This document shows positions 15,062-24,458 of a stretch of DNA of 64,000 nucleotides, one piece after another (positions within the stretch are counted from its first letter, which is position 1; the number at the start of each line of letters is the position of its first letter). This stretch comes from Umezawaea beigongshangensis (GTDB taxonomy: Bacteria > Actinomycetota > Actinomycetes > Mycobacteriales > Pseudonocardiaceae). Under the pieces are notes generated by a model that was not told where the DNA came from, ran no database searches, and was given only the letters and a program-made list of their open reading frames with translations. Both the position numbers and the translations under genes were made by a program. The stretch covers positions 1 through 64,000 of the forward strand of contig NZ_JAEIOJ010000005.1 in NCBI RefSeq assembly GCF_016464305.1, in the 5' to 3' direction.

Positions 15062-15907
15062 CTAGGGCGTGCCGGGCCCGGCGGCCGGTGCTTCCGCCGG
15101 AGCCACGGACTCCCAGGGCAGCGTCAGCTCGCCCAGGCGCCAGCGGCGGCGCCCGTCGAGCACCGGCCAGCCCCGCTCCCGCAGCGCCCCCACGGCCTCC
15201 ACCCACCGCGCCCGCGGTCCGAAGGGCGCGAACGGGGCCGCGGCGGCCCAGCACGCGTCCAGCTCGCTCAGCAGGGCGTGCACCCGCTCACCGGGCACGT
15301 TGCGGTGGATCAGCGTCTTCGGCAGCCGCTCGGCGAGGTCGCCGGGCGTCTCCAGGTCGGCGGGCAGGCACGCGAGGGTGAACGTCAGCGGGCCGTCCGC
15401 GGACAGCGTCACCCAGCAGTTGCGCCGGCCGATCTCGTCGCACGTGCCCTCCACCAGCAGGCCGCCCGGCGCGAGGCGGGCCGTCATCGTCGACCAGGCC
15501 TGCACGGCCTGCTCCTCGGTGTACTGGCGCAGCACGTTGAACGCGCGCAGCAGCACCGGACGGCGTCCGGCCAGCTCGAACCCGCCGCGCCGGAACTCCA
15601 GGCGCGGCGGGTCGGCGACGGCCTCACCGGCGGCGACCCGCTCGGCGTCCAGCTCCAGCCCCAGCACCCGCACGTCCGGGCGCACGGCGCGCAACCGCTG
15701 CGCCATCTCCACGGTCGTGACGGGCGACGCGCCGTAGCCCAGGTCCACCACCAGCGGGTCGGCCGCGGCGCGCAGCGCGTCGGCGACGCGCGGGGTGCCC
15801 GCCATCCAGCGGTCGACGCGGCGCAGGCGGTTGGGGTTCGTCGTGCCCCTCGTCGGCAGGCCGAGCGCGCGGGCCCGGCCCGCCGCTAGGCGCGGCGCGC
15901 GAGCCAT
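15062..15907 (-). CDS. class I SAM-dependent methyltransferase
   Basis: A 281-residue protein. The Rossmann SAM loop is VVDLGYGASPVTTVEMAQ and the acidic ribose-binding residue is in VLGLELDAERV. The ATG at 15907 lies inside the end of the DUF2505 gene (22-bp overlap), which is the only in-frame start preceding the conserved GTTNPNRLRRVDRWM region. The substrate is unknown. The tight overlap indicates a DUF2505-methyltransferase-MDMPI operon on the minus strand. Confidence 0.82.
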   Translation of the reverse strand: MARAPRLAAGRARALGLPTRGTTNPNRLRRVDRWMAGTPRVADALRAAADPLVVDLGYGASPVTTVEMAQRLRAVRPDVRVLGLELDAERVAAGEAVADPPRLEFRRGGFELAGRRPVLLRAFNVLRQYTEEQAVQAWSTMTARLAPGGLLVEGTCDEIGRRNCWVTLSADGPLTFTLACLPADLETPGDLAERLPKTLIHRNVPGERVHALLSELDACWAAAAPFAPFGPRARWVEAVGALRERGWPVLDGRRRWRLGELTLPWESVAPAEAPAAGPGTP

Positions 15908-16383
15908 TCGGAGGTGAACCGCGCCTCGGCGTCGAGCAGCTCCACGACCTGCTCGACGATCAGTCCCTCGACCTTGCCGCCGACCAGCGGGATGCTGACC
16001 CTGACCTGGCCGGACAGGGTCATCGCGCTGGCCCGCTCGCCGGTGTCGGCGAGCCTGGACGAGCCGTCGAGCCTGCCGGGCACCCCGCCGAGGGTGACCT
16101 CGACGGCCCCGGCGAGGTCGTCCGCGCGCCAGGTCTCGGTGCGCTGGATCACCAGGTCGCCGCCGAGGACGTTGCGCGCCACCGGCGGCAGGTGCTCCGC
16201 CGACACGCCCTGCTTCAGCTCGAAGCGGGTCTCGCCGTTCCCCCCGGAGAACGAGATCAGCTCGGCGCCGTTGCCGCCCAGGGCGGCCAACCGGTCGCGC
16301 ACGTGGTCCTCTGAGGTGAGGGCGCCGAAGACGTCCCGCGCGGTCCACGGGTACGTGGTCAGGTGCTCGATGCGGCGTGCCAT
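15886..16383 (-). CDS. DUF2505 family protein (Rv0481c-like)
   Basis: A 165-residue protein with the SRPBCC-like DUF2505 pattern: an N-terminal MARRIEHLTTYPW, a central ELKQGVSAEHLPPVARNVLGGDLVIQRTE, and LSGQVRVSIPLVGGKVEGLI near the end. These helix-grip domains usually bind a hydrophobic ligand; the ligand here is unknown. It is divergent from murB with 25 bp between the start codons, the same arrangement as Rv0481c-Rv0482 (murB) in M. tuberculosis. Confidence 0.87.
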   Translation of the reverse strand: MARRIEHLTTYPWTARDVFGALTSEDHVRDRLAALGGNGAELISFSGGNGETRFELKQGVSAEHLPPVARNVLGGDLVIQRTETWRADDLAGAVEVTLGGVPGRLDGSSRLADTGERASAMTLSGQVRVSIPLVGGKVEGLIVEQVVELLDAEARFTSEWLARRA

Positions 16384-16394
16384 GGCGCGGAGGC

Positions 16395-16400
16395 TACCGT
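16395..16400 (+). promoter_or_regulatory. -10 box TACCGT, leaderless start of murB
   Basis: TACCGT ends 8 bp before GTG 16409, inside the 25-bp divergent gap. No Shine-Dalgarno sequence fits. Confidence 0.45.
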
Positions 16401-16408
16401 TGACGGTC

Positions 16409-17500
16409 GTGACCACCCCGCTGTCCAGTGCCCAGGCGCGCGCCGCTGTGCCGCTCGCCGACCGCACCACGCTGCGGCTCGGCGGCCCCGCGGCGCGGTT
16501 CTTCCGCGCCACCAGCGCGTCCGACCTCGTGGACGCCGTGCGTGCCGCCGACGCCGACGCCGAGCCGCTGCTGCTGCTCGGCGGGGGCTCCAACCTGGTG
16601 ATCTCCGACGAGGGCTTCGCCGGGACGGTCGTGCAGATCGCCACCACCGGCCGCAGGGCCGACCCGCTCGGCGACGGTCTCGTGCAGTTCACCGTGGAGG
16701 CGGGCGAGGACTGGGACGACGTCGTGGCCGAGGCCGTGAGCCAGGGGCTCGGCGGCCTGGAGTGCCTCTCCGGCGTGCCCGGCCTGGTCGGCGCGACGCC
16801 GGTGCAGAACGTCGGCGCGTACGGCGTGGAGATCTCCCAGGTGCTGACCTCGGTCGACCTGCTGGACCGCCGCAGCGGCCGGGTGCACCAGCGCTCCGCC
16901 GACTCCCTCGGGCTCGACTACCGCACCAGCGTCCTCAAGGGCACCGATCACGCCGTGGTGCTGCGGGCGCGCTTCCAGCTCACCGCGGGCGGGCAGTCGG
17001 CGCCGATCCGCTACGCCGAGCTGGCCCGCGTGCTCGGCGTGGAGCAGGGCGACCGCGTGCCGGTCGACGCCGCGCGCTCGGCCGTGCTGGAACTGCGCCG
17101 CGGCAAGGGCATGGTCCTCGACGCCGCCGACCACGACACGTGGAGCGCCGGGTCGTTCTTCACGAACCCCGTGCTCGACGACTCGACGCTGGCCGGTGTG
17201 CTGATCCGCATCGCCGAGCGGCTGGGGTCCGACGTGGCCGTGCCCGCGTTCGCGGCGGGTCCGGGACGGCAGAAGCTGTCCGCGGCGTGGCTCATCGAGC
17301 GCGCCGGGTTCACGAAGGGGCACCGCGGACCGGGTGGCCGGGTCGGGTTGTCGACCAAGCACACCCTCGCCCTGACCAACCGCGGCGGTGCGTCCACGCT
17401 GGACCTGCTGGACCTCGCGCGCGAGGTCCGCGACGGTGTCCGGCTGGCATTCGGCGTCGAGCTGCACCCCGAACCGGTGCTGGTCGGCTGCTCGCTCTAG
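16409..17500 (+). CDS. murB: UDP-N-acetylenolpyruvoylglucosamine reductase
   Basis: A 363-residue FAD enzyme that reduces UDP-GlcNAc-enolpyruvate to UDP-MurNAc in peptidoglycan synthesis (cytosol). Visible motifs are the FAD pyrophosphate site LLLGGGSNLVISDEG, GLECLSGVPGLVGATPVQNVGAYG, the substrate-binding Tyr/Arg in LDYRTSVLK, and the catalytic Ser in SAGSFFTNP. The C-terminus has the KLSAAWLIERAGFTKG element. The GTG at 16409 fits a leaderless transcript. It is followed by a 95-bp spacer and a trypsin-fold protein. Confidence 0.96.
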   Translation: MTTPLSSAQARAAVPLADRTTLRLGGPAARFFRATSASDLVDAVRAADADAEPLLLLGGGSNLVISDEGFAGTVVQIATTGRRADPLGDGLVQFTVEAGEDWDDVVAEAVSQGLGGLECLSGVPGLVGATPVQNVGAYGVEISQVLTSVDLLDRRSGRVHQRSADSLGLDYRTSVLKGTDHAVVLRARFQLTAGGQSAPIRYAELARVLGVEQGDRVPVDAARSAVLELRRGKGMVLDAADHDTWSAGSFFTNPVLDDSTLAGVLIRIAERLGSDVAVPAFAAGPGRQKLSAAWLIERAGFTKGHRGPGGRVGLSTKHTLALTNRGGASTLDLLDLAREVRDGVRLAFGVELHPEPVLVGCSL

Positions 17501-17595
17501 TTCGGTCGTGAACGGCCGAACGGGTGACGCTGTGTGACGGGAGCCTCACTACACGTGTTTCATGGGTGGTGATGGTCCAACACGAGGGGGTCATC

Positions 17596-18624
17596 ATGGC
17601 CTGCCTGCACGAGTACCAGCGCTCCGCGATCAGACTGGTCAAGCGGCGTGTGGAGGACGACTTCCTCTCCAGGCCCGGTGTGACGGCCGTCGACGTCGGG
17701 GAGAAGACCCGCCGCGGTCGCCCCACGGGCGAGGCCGCCGTCGTCGTCTCCGTCCGGCAGAAGCACGCGCGGCCCGCGGGCGGCATCCCGGCGCTGGTCG
17801 ACGGCGTGCCCACGGACGTCGTGGAGGAGACGATCGTGCTCCACCGGGCGCTGCTGTCGCCCGAGGGCAACTCCACGCCGGTGCTGGGAGCCGAGCGGCA
17901 CACGACGGTCGTCGGCGGCATCGGCGTCGGACCGGGCCGCACCGTGCGGCTCGTGCCGCCCGACGTGGCGGTGGCCGGTGACTACGTCGTCGTGGGCACC
18001 CTGGGCGCGCTGCTGGCGCCGCGCGGGGCTCCGGAGCGGGTCATGGGGCTGACGTCCTTCCACGTGGCGTGCGTGGACGACGCGTGGGCCGTGGGCGACC
18101 CGGTGGTGCACCCGTCCCGCCCCGACGGCGGCTGCCCGTGCAGCGACACCGTTGCGGTGCTGTCCAGGGCCGCGCTGTCGCACGGGGTCGCCGCGGCGGC
18201 CCTGTCGCTGCTGCCGGTCCGGGGGCACCGCGCCGAGGTCGTCGACGTCGGACCGGTGCGCGGCACCGCCGAGCCCGTGGTGGGCGCGCGGGTGCGCAAG
18301 CGGGGCCGCACGACCGCGCTGACCAGCGGTGTCGTCGTGTCCACCGACGCGTCGGTGCTGGTCGACTTCGGCGAGGGTCTCGGGATGCGCGTGCTGCGCG
18401 ACCAGGTGCGCGTGGCCTCGGCCGAGCGCTTCACCGACTTCGGCGACTCCGGCGCGGTCCTCGTGGACGACGCCGGGCACGTCGTCGGCCTGCACGTGGC
18501 CGGGTCGACCACCGGGCTCGCCGGGTTCGCGAACCCGATCGCCCCGGTCCTGCGCGCGCTGGACGTCGACCTGCTCGTCAGCGGCGCGGGACCGGGGACG
18601 GGGCCGGCTCAGGACTCGCGGTGA
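17596..18624 (+). CDS. trypsin-fold (S1-like, NAL1-type) protein
   Basis: A 342-residue protein. The start is ATG 17596 because GAGGGGG stands 6 bp upstream; earlier in-frame starts lack a ribosome site. The second half has the chymotrypsin-fold signature: the catalytic Ser in FGDSGAVLVDDAGHVVGLHVAG and a candidate catalytic His in LTSFHVACVDD. There is no signal peptide, so it probably acts in the cytosol, unlike most trypsins. The general-acid Asp cannot be assigned with certainty. The N-terminal AIRLVKRRVEDDFLSRPGVTAVDVGEK is typical of bacterial homologues of unknown role. Its 3' end overlaps the convergent SDR gene by 16 bp. Confidence 0.78.
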   Translation: MACLHEYQRSAIRLVKRRVEDDFLSRPGVTAVDVGEKTRRGRPTGEAAVVVSVRQKHARPAGGIPALVDGVPTDVVEETIVLHRALLSPEGNSTPVLGAERHTTVVGGIGVGPGRTVRLVPPDVAVAGDYVVVGTLGALLAPRGAPERVMGLTSFHVACVDDAWAVGDPVVHPSRPDGGCPCSDTVAVLSRAALSHGVAAAALSLLPVRGHRAEVVDVGPVRGTAEPVVGARVRKRGRTTALTSGVVVSTDASVLVDFGEGLGMRVLRDQVRVASAERFTDFGDSGAVLVDDAGHVVGLHVAGSTTGLAGFANPIAPVLRALDVDLLVSGAGPGTGPAQDSR

Positions 18625-19349
18625 GCGCGGGTGGCGCTCGCCTGCGCTCGGGGCTTCAGGACGATCTGGTCCAGGTTCACGTGCGACGGGCGCGTCACCG
18701 CGAACGAGATCACGTCGGCCACGTCGTCGGAGGTCAGCGGCTCCAGGCCCGCGTAGACGCCCCTGGCCCGCTCGGCGTCGCCGTCGAAGCGGACGAGGGA
18801 GAACTCCGTCTCGACCATGCCGGGCAGCACCTCGGTGAACCGCACGGGCTGGCCGAGCAGCTCACCGCGCAGCGTGCGGTGCAGCGCCGACTGGGCGTGC
18901 TTCGCCGACGTGTACCCGGCGCCGTTGTCGTAGACCTCCTGCGCGGCGATGGAGGTGACGGTCACGACGTGCCCGTCTCCTGAGGCGATCAGCGCGGGGA
19001 GCAGGGCCTTCGTCACGCGCAGCGTGCCCAGGACGTTGGTCTCCCACATCCAGCGCCAGTGGTCCTCGTCCGCCGCGGCCACGGGGGCCAGGCCCCTGGC
19101 GCCGCCCGCGTTGTTCACGAGCACCCGCGCGTTCTCCACCCGTGCGGCGAACTCCGCGACGGAGGCGGCGTCGGTGACGTCCAGGGGCAGGGCCGTCCCG
19201 TCGATCTCCTCCGCGATGGTGCCGAGACGCTCCAGGCGACGGGCGCCGAGCACGACGTGGAACCCCTCGGCGGCGAGCCTGCGGGCCGTCGCCTCTCCGA
19301 TTCCGGCGCTGGCGCCGGTGACGACTGCTGTGGGTCGATGGCTGGTCAC
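18609..19349 (-). CDS. short-chain dehydrogenase/reductase (Rv0484c-like)
   Basis: A 246-residue classical SDR starting at GTG 19349. Cofactor loop TGASAGIGEATARRL, NNAG motif in VLVNNAGGARGL, catalytic Ser in TVTSIAAQ, and Tyr/Lys in GYTSAKHAQ. The arginine pair in LGARRLERL suggests NADP(H). It resembles YdfG-type 3-hydroxy acid dehydrogenases; the physiological substrate is open. It lies antisense between the trypsin-fold gene and the L,D-transpeptidase, the position of Rv0484c next to lprQ (Rv0483) in M. tuberculosis. Confidence 0.9.
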   Translation of the reverse strand: MTSHRPTAVVTGASAGIGEATARRLAAEGFHVVLGARRLERLGTIAEEIDGTALPLDVTDAASVAEFAARVENARVLVNNAGGARGLAPVAAADEDHWRWMWETNVLGTLRVTKALLPALIASGDGHVVTVTSIAAQEVYDNGAGYTSAKHAQSALHRTLRGELLGQPVRFTEVLPGMVETEFSLVRFDGDAERARGVYAGLEPLTSDDVADVISFAVTRPSHVNLDQIVLKPRAQASATRAHRES

Positions 19350-19485
19350 CCGGTGATCCTGCCCCCTCGGGGGAGGAACCGCCGCGGGGACTATGACCGG
19401 TGTCACGCCGTGGCGAGCAGCACTTCGGGGTGGTGCGCGCGTCCTTCCAAGCGTTGGGAGCCGTGTGGAGTTCAGGAGGTCTGTG

Positions 19486-20646
19486 GTGGTGATGGGACGC
19501 AGGAAGTTCTGCGCGACGCTGGTGGCGAGCGCACTCCTGCTCGCGGGCTGTGGCGGCGCCGATCCGGTGAGCGGCGCGGCGACCACCCCGCAGGACGCGG
19601 CTCCGGCGGCGGAGTTCACCACCGTCCCCGGTGACGGAGCCGTGGACGTGGTGGTGAACGTGCCGGTCGAGGTGACCGTGACCGACGGCACGATCGACGA
19701 GGTGACCCTCACGAACGACCGGGGCGAGCAGGTCCGGGGGCAGCTCGCCGAGGACAGGACGTCCTGGAAGAGCGCCGAGCCGCTGGGCTTCGGCCGCAGC
19801 TACACCTACGCGGGGACCGCCTCGGGCGGCGACGGCGCGGAGGTGCGGCTGACGGGGACGTTCTCCACGCTCCCCGAGGGCGCGCAGAACCGCGCCACGC
19901 TCTACCCCGGCGACGACCAGACCGTGGGCGTGGCCGTCCCGATCATCGTCAAGTTCGACGCCCCCGTCACCGACAGGGCCAGCGCCCAGAAGGCGCTCTC
20001 GGTGACCAGTTCGGCCGGCGACCCCGGTGGTTCCTGGGCGTGGCTGAGCGACCAGGAGATCCACTACCGGCCGGAGAAGTACTGGCCGGCGAACACGCGG
20101 GTGCACGTCGAGGCGAAGCTCTACGGCGTCCCCTACGGCGACGGCGTGTACGGCAAGGCGGACGTGACCAGCGACTTCACCATCGGCCGCAACCAGGTCG
20201 TCAAGATCGACAACCCGACGCACCAGCTGGTCGTGCAGCGCGACGGCCAGACCGTCGCCACCTACCCGGCGAGCTTCGGGAAGGACGACGACAGCGAGCT
20301 GACCACCCCGAACGGCACGTTCGTCGTGATGAGCAAGCACGACACGTGGAGCTTCGACAACCCCCGCTACGGCTACACCAACGTCGTGAAGAAGTGGGCC
20401 GTCCGGTTCTCCAACCACGGCGAGTTCATCCACGAGAACAACGACAACGCCGCGAACATCGGCAAGAACAACACCTCGCACGGCTGCGCGAACCTGCTGG
20501 AGGCCGACGCGAAGGCGTACTTCGACAGCGCGCTGATCGGCGATCCCGTGGAGGTCGTCAACTCCATCACCACGCTGGAGCCGGTGAACGACTGGTACGA
20601 CTGGCAGCTCACCTGGGACCAGTGGAAGGCCAAGTCGGCCCTCTGA
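19486..20646 (+). CDS. lipoprotein L,D-transpeptidase (LprQ-like)
   Basis: A 386-residue lipoprotein that forms 3-3 cross-links in peptidoglycan outside the cell membrane. The signal peptide ends in a lipobox LLLAGC near residue 20. Two Ig-like domains follow, then the YkuD catalytic domain with SHGCAN (catalytic Cys; His one residue further up plus another in [10 protein letters not shown]). The terminal [14 protein letters not shown] segment is typical of mycobacterial Ldt proteins. AGGAGG at 19474-19479 best fits GTG 19486 or 19489; ATG 19492 is a possible alternative. Orthologue by position: Rv0483. Confidence 0.93.
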   Translation: MVMGRRKFCATLVASALLLAGCGGADPVSGAATTPQDAAPAAEFTTVPGDGAVDVVVNVPVEVTVTDGTIDEVTLTNDRGEQVRGQLAEDRTSWKSAEPLGFGRSYTYAGTASGGDGAEVRLTGTFSTLPEGAQNRATLYPGDDQTVGVAVPIIVKFDAPVTDRASAQKALSVTSSAGDPGGSWAWLSDQEIHYRPEKYWPANTRVHVEAKLYGVPYGDGVYGKADVTSDFTIGRNQVVKIDNPTHQLVVQRDGQTVATYPASFGKDDDSELTTPNGTFVVMSKHDTWSFDNPRYGYTNVVKKWAVRFSNHGEFIHENNDNAANIGKNNTSHGCANLLEADAKAYFDSALIGDPVEVVNSITTLEPVNDWYDWQLTWDQWKAKSAL

Positions 20647-20677
20647 CCGGCCGCGCGGCAGCACCCGTGCGCGATTC

Positions 20678-20710
20678 ACCGGCCGGGCGGGAAGAACCCG
20701 CCCGGCCGGT
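20678..20710 (+). terminator. 14-bp stem terminator after L,D-transpeptidase
   Basis: ACCGGCCGGGCGGG pairs perfectly with CCCGCCCGGCCGGT around AAGAA, 31 bp past the stop codon. Confidence 0.75.
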
Positions 20711-20726
20711 CGCGTTGACACCGGGT

Positions 20727-21545
20727 GTGCGGAAGACACGGGTGACGACGGCGCGCGGTGTTGGACTCTCGCTGCGGGAGGCCGGGGGCGGGGACGGCCC
20801 GCCGCTGGTCCTGCTGCACGGCTGGGCGCAGAGCGGCGAGGTGTGGGCTCCGCTGCTCGGCGACCCGGCGCTGACCGGCCGCCACCGGGTCGTGGCGCCG
20901 GACCTGCGCGGGCACGGCGAGTCCGACGTCCCCGCCGACGGCTACGACGACCCGGCCGCCTGGGCGGACGACGTCGACGCGGTGCTCGACCACGTGGGCG
21001 TGCCGGCCGTCCTCGTCGGCTGGTCCTACGGCGGCCTGGTGATCACCGACCTCCTGCGCGAGCGGGGAGCGGACCGGGTGGCCGGTCTGGTGCTGGTCGG
21101 CGCGATCACCGAGATCGGCCGGGGCAGACCGGGAGGCGAGATCGGCGACGTGATGCGCGCCGCGCTGCCCGACGCCCTGGCCGACGACCCCGGGGTGGCC
21201 GTGCCCGCGCTGTCGCGGTTCTGCGCGGCCGTCTCGCCCGGTCTGCCCGGCGAGGTGGTCCAGCGCTGGCTGGGCACCGCGCTGCGCGTGCCGCCGCACG
21301 TCCGCGGCGCTCTCTTCCGGCGCGACGTCGACAGCTCGGCCGTGCTGAAGGGCCTGGACGTGCCGACGCTGGTCGTGCACGGCGACTCCGACCGCGTGGT
21401 CGCGCCCGGCGCGGCCGAGCACGCCGCCGCTCAGATCCCCGGAGCCGTGCTGAGCCGCTACGCAGGCACCGGCCACGCCCCCTTCGCCGAGCACCCGGAG
21501 CGGTTCGCCGCCGAGCTGGCCGCGTTCGCGGGAGCGCTCGCGTGA
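20727..21545 (+). CDS. alpha/beta hydrolase upstream of mshA
   Basis: A 272-residue protein of the alpha/beta hydrolase superfamily. [10 protein letters not shown] gives the oxyanion region, [11 protein letters not shown] the typical acidic loop, GWSYGGLV the nucleophile elbow, HGDSDRVV the acid, and [14 protein letters not shown] the final His. Haloperoxidase- or esterase-like; the substrate is unknown. The start is GTG 20727, with GTG 20742 as an alternative. It ends inside the start of mshA (GTGA overlap), so both are translated from one message. Confidence 0.85.
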   Translation: MRKTRVTTARGVGLSLREAGGGDGPPLVLLHGWAQSGEVWAPLLGDPALTGRHRVVAPDLRGHGESDVPADGYDDPAAWADDVDAVLDHVGVPAVLVGWSYGGLVITDLLRERGADRVAGLVLVGAITEIGRGRPGGEIGDVMRAALPDALADDPGVAVPALSRFCAAVSPGLPGEVVQRWLGTALRVPPHVRGALFRRDVDSSAVLKGLDVPTLVVHGDSDRVVAPGAAEHAAAQIPGAVLSRYAGTGHAPFAEHPERFAAELAAFAGALA

Positions 21546-22813
21546 GGCGCGTCGCGGTGCTGTCCGTGCACACCTCGCCGCTGGAGCAGCCGGGCACCGG
21601 TGACGCGGGCGGCATGAACGTCTACATCGTGCAGACCGCGACGAGGATGGCGCGGCGCGGCGTCGAGGTGGAGATCTTCACCAGGGCCACCTCGTCCGAC
21701 CTGCCGCCGGTCGCCGAGCTCGCGCCGGGCGTGAAGGTCCGCCACGTCGTCGCCGGGCCGTTCGAGGGGCTCGGCAAGGACGAGCTGCCCGGTCAGCTGT
21801 GCGCGTTCACCGCGGGCGTGCTGCGGGCCGAGGCCCGGCACGAGCCCGGCTACTACGACGTCGTGCACTCCCACTACTGGTTGTCCGGCCAGGTCGGCTG
21901 GCTCGCCCGCGACCGGTTCGGCGTGCCGCTCGTGCACAGCGCGCACACCCTGGCCAAGGTGAAGAACGCCTCGCTGGCGCAGGGCGACGTCCCGGAGCCG
22001 CGCGGGCGCGTCATCGGCGAGGAGCAGGTGGTCGCCGAGGCCGACCGGATGATCGCCAACACCGACGTCGAGGCGGCCGAGCTCGTCGACCTCTACGACG
22101 CCGACCCGGCCAAGGTGCTGGTCGTGCCGCCCGGCGTGGACCTGGAGCGCTTCACGCCGGGCAGCTCCGCCTTCGCGCGCGTCGAACTGGGCCTGCCGCA
22201 GGACGCGGTGGTCCTCGCGTTCGCGGGCCGCATCCAGCCGCTGAAGGCCCCCGACGTGCTGCTGCGCGCCGCCGCCGAGCTGCTGGCCCGCGATCCGGGG
22301 CTGCGCTCGCGGCTCGTGGTGCTCGTCGTGGGCGGCCCCTCCGGCAACGGCCTGGAGCAGCCGAAGGCGCTCCAGGAGCTGGCCGCAGCGCTGGGCATCA
22401 CCGACGTCGTGCGCTTCCTGCCGCCGCAGTCGGGCGACGCGCTGGCGCAGGTCTACCGCGCGGCGGACCTGGTGGCCGTGCCCAGCTACAACGAGTCGTT
22501 CGGCCTGGTGGCGCTGGAGGCGCAGGCGTGCGGCACACCGGTCGTGGCCGCGTGCGTCGGCGGACTGCCGGTGGCCGTGGCGGACGGCGTGTCCGGCACG
22601 CTGGTCGACGGGCACGACCCGGCGCGGTGGGCGCGCGCCCTCGCCGACGCGGCTCTCGATCCGGCACGGCGCGAGCACCTGGCGAGCAACGCCGTCGGCC
22701 ACGCGAGAAGGTTCTCCTGGGACCGCACGACGGACTCGCTGCTGGACGGCTACGCGGAGGCCCGCGAGGCGTTCCGGGCGACGGTGGAGGAGGAGATCCG
22801 AGTTGAGCGCTGA
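21542..22813 (+). CDS. mshA: D-inositol-3-phosphate glycosyltransferase, first step of mycothiol synthesis
   Basis: A 423-residue GT4-family retaining glycosyltransferase. It transfers GlcNAc from UDP-GlcNAc to 1L-myo-inositol 1-phosphate. Diagnostic stretches are [21 protein letters not shown] at the acceptor side, [15 protein letters not shown], the [11 protein letters not shown] hinge, and the EX7E motif in [12 protein letters not shown]. Length and motifs are normal. The GTG at 21542 overlaps the hydrolase stop. The 3' end overlaps the YbjN gene by 11 bp, matching mshA-Rv0487 order. Confidence 0.96.
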   Translation: MRRVAVLSVHTSPLEQPGTGDAGGMNVYIVQTATRMARRGVEVEIFTRATSSDLPPVAELAPGVKVRHVVAGPFEGLGKDELPGQLCAFTAGVLRAEARHEPGYYDVVHSHYWLSGQVGWLARDRFGVPLVHSAHTLAKVKNASLAQGDVPEPRGRVIGEEQVVAEADRMIANTDVEAAELVDLYDADPAKVLVVPPGVDLERFTPGSSAFARVELGLPQDAVVLAFAGRIQPLKAPDVLLRAAAELLARDPGLRSRLVVLVVGGPSGNGLEQPKALQELAAALGITDVVRFLPPQSGDALAQVYRAADLVAVPSYNESFGLVALEAQACGTPVVAACVGGLPVAVADGVSGTLVDGHDPARWARALADAALDPARREHLASNAVGHARRFSWDRTTDSLLDGYAEAREAFRATVEEEIRVER

Positions 22814-23420
22814 GCGGACGCATCCAGAGGGGACGCACCCGGAGGGGACGCGTCCGGAGCGGACGCATCCAGAGGGGACGCACCCGGAGGAGGCTCACAC
22901 CGGCCGGGTCGCCGAGCTGGACGCGGTGATCGCGGCCGCGCTGGACGAGCGCGAGCTGCGCTACGACCGCAAGGGGCCGGGGGCCTTCTTCGTGACCCTG
23001 CCGGGCACCAAGAAGCTCCAGACGAACTGCTGGCTCGTCGTCGGCCGCCACTCGCTGCTGGTCGAGGCGTTCGTGTGCCGCCAGCCGGACGAGGCGCACG
23101 AGGACGTCTACCGGTTCCTGCTGCGGCGCAACGCCAGGCTCTACGGCGTGCACTACACCGTCGACGACCGCGGTGACGTGCACCTGGTGGGCCGGGTGTC
23201 GCTGCACGCCGTGACCGCCGACGAGCTGGACCGCCTGCTCGGCCAGGTCGTCGAGGCGGCGGACGGGGACTTCAACACGCTGCTGGAGATCGGGTTCGCC
23301 AGCGCGATCCGCCGCGAGTGGGACTGGCGCGTGTCGCGCGGCGAGTCCCTCAAGAACCTGGAGGCGTTCCAGCACCTCGTGGGGGCGCCCTCGGCGACGG
23401 GACCCTCGGCCGACGCCTGA
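22803..23420 (+). CDS. YbjN-domain protein with N-terminal THPEG repeats (Rv0487-like)
   Basis: A 205-residue protein starting at TTG 22803, inside the 3' end of mshA. The YbjN domain covers about residues 38-190 ([33 protein letters not shown]). YbjN proteins are type III secretion chaperone-like folds of unknown function in actinobacteria. The first 30 residues are an in-frame five-residue repeat, (R/G)-T-(H/R)-P-E, encoded by five 15-bp DNA units. That head is absent from the family core and may vary in length between strains. A start downstream of the repeats (no clear ribosome site) is an alternative. Confidence 0.84.
   Translation: MSAERTHPEGTHPEGTRPERTHPEGTHPEEAHTGRVAELDAVIAAALDERELRYDRKGPGAFFVTLPGTKKLQTNCWLVVGRHSLLVEAFVCRQPDEAHEDVYRFLLRRNARLYGVHYTVDDRGDVHLVGRVSLHAVTADELDRLLGQVVEAADGDFNTLLEIGFASAIRREWDWRVSRGESLKNLEAFQHLVGAPSATGPSADA
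22816..22890 (+). repeat. five tandem 15-bp coding repeats
   Basis: Units at 22816, 22831, 22846, 22861 and 22876 read GGACGCATCCAGAGG or close variants. The first two units equal the last two base for base over 30 bp, showing a recent 45-bp duplication. All changes keep the reading frame. Confidence 0.92.
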
Positions 23421-23428
23421 TCGTGACC

Positions 23429-23450
23429 GCCGCCGCGCAACTGCGGCGGC
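23429..23450 (+). terminator. short G+C hairpin after YbjN gene
   Basis: GCCGCCGC pairs with GCGGCGGC around GCAACT, 8 bp beyond the stop. It is a possible weak terminator before the DUF4349 gene. Confidence 0.5.
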
Positions 23451-23495
23451 CTCCCCCTCCGTCAGACGGGCACGGGACGACGGAGGTGGGGGAAC

Positions 23496-24368
23496 GTGAT
23501 GAGACGTCGGTGCGGCGGTCTGGTGGTGGCGGTGCTCGCGCTGGGGCTGATCGCCGGGTGCGGGTCGGGCGAGACGGGTGCGGCTCGGGACGCGGCGGCG
23601 CCCGCACCGGCCGTGGGCGGTGCCGGGCAGGGGACCGCCGGGGCGCCGCAGAGGGCGGAGGAGCCGCGGTCCGAGTCCGAGTCGGTGTCCACCGACGCGG
23701 TCCAGCAGGACAGACAGCTCGTGCGGACGGCCGAGCTGGAGGTCGTCGGCGAGGACGTCGAGGGCACGACGGCGCGGGTGAAGGACGTCGTGCTGGGGGA
23801 GGGCGGGTTCTCCGGCGAGGAGTCGGCCACCCGGCGCAGCTCCCGCGTCGTGCTGATGGTGCCCGCCGCGCGGCTCGACGCGGTGCTGGCGGGCATCGAC
23901 GCGATCGAGGGCGCCGACGTCACCAGCCGCACGATCCGCACCGAGGACGTGACCGACGAGGTCGTGGACGTCCAGGCGCGGCTGGAGTCGCAGCGCGCGA
24001 GCGTCGAGCGGGTGCGCGCCCTGTTCGAGCGGGCGACCACCACCTCCGAGATCACCGCGATCGAGGGCGAGCTGACGACCAGGCAGGCCGCGCTGGAGTC
24101 GTTGCAGCGCCGCTACGACGGCCTGCGCGACCGGGTGGCGATGTCGACGCTGACCGTCGAGGTGCGGGGGGAGAGCGTGGTCGCCGTGCCGGAGCGGGCC
24201 GGGTTCTTCAGCGCGCTGGGCGACGGCTGGGGCGCGTTCCTGGACGTGCTGAGGTGGCTGTCCGTGGCGCTCGGCGCGTCGCTGCCGTTCCTGGTCCTGC
24301 TGGGGGTTCCGGCAGCGGTGGTCCTGCGGGTGCGCCGTCGGCGCAAGACCACTGGTCCGATCGAGTGA
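23496..24368 (+). CDS. DUF4349 lipoprotein
   Basis: A 290-residue membrane-anchored lipoprotein. Signal peptide with lipobox LIAGC near residue 22, a low-complexity Ala/Gly/Glu linker, the DUF4349 domain (residues 75-225: QLVRTAELEVVGEDVEG, then coiled-coil LESQRASVERVRALFERA), and a C-terminal membrane helix (SVALGASLPFLVLLGVPAAVVL) with a basic tail. Function unknown; the family is common in Gram-positive cell envelopes. GTG 23496 and ATG 23499 are adjacent candidate starts behind GGAGGTGGGGG. It is the last gene before a 416-bp non-coding stretch. Confidence 0.87.
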   Translation: MMRRRCGGLVVAVLALGLIAGCGSGETGAARDAAAPAPAVGGAGQGTAGAPQRAEEPRSESESVSTDAVQQDRQLVRTAELEVVGEDVEGTTARVKDVVLGEGGFSGEESATRRSSRVVLMVPAARLDAVLAGIDAIEGADVTSRTIRTEDVTDEVVDVQARLESQRASVERVRALFERATTTSEITAIEGELTTRQAALESLQRRYDGLRDRVAMSTLTVEVRGESVVAVPERAGFFSALGDGWGAFLDVLRWLSVALGASLPFLVLLGVPAAVVLRVRRRRKTTGPIE

Positions 24369-24409
24369 AGATCGGCCAGGGGTTCTACTGGCAGTAGTGC
24401 GGGAGGAGC

Positions 24410-24458
24410 GCGGGGCGGTTCGGGAGAGAGGGGGAGTCACGAGCTCGAACCGCCCCGC
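24410..24458. terminator. 13-bp stem hairpin after DUF4349 gene
   Basis: GCGGGGCGGTTCG pairs perfectly with CGAACCGCCCCGC across a 23-base loop, 42 bp after the stop codon. Confidence 0.6.

Noticed and set aside
22799-22811. Possible third locus of the GAGTTGAGCG repeat
   Set aside because: Only the first ten bases match, at the mshA/YbjN overlap inside coding sequence, with no second copy nearby; likely chance.
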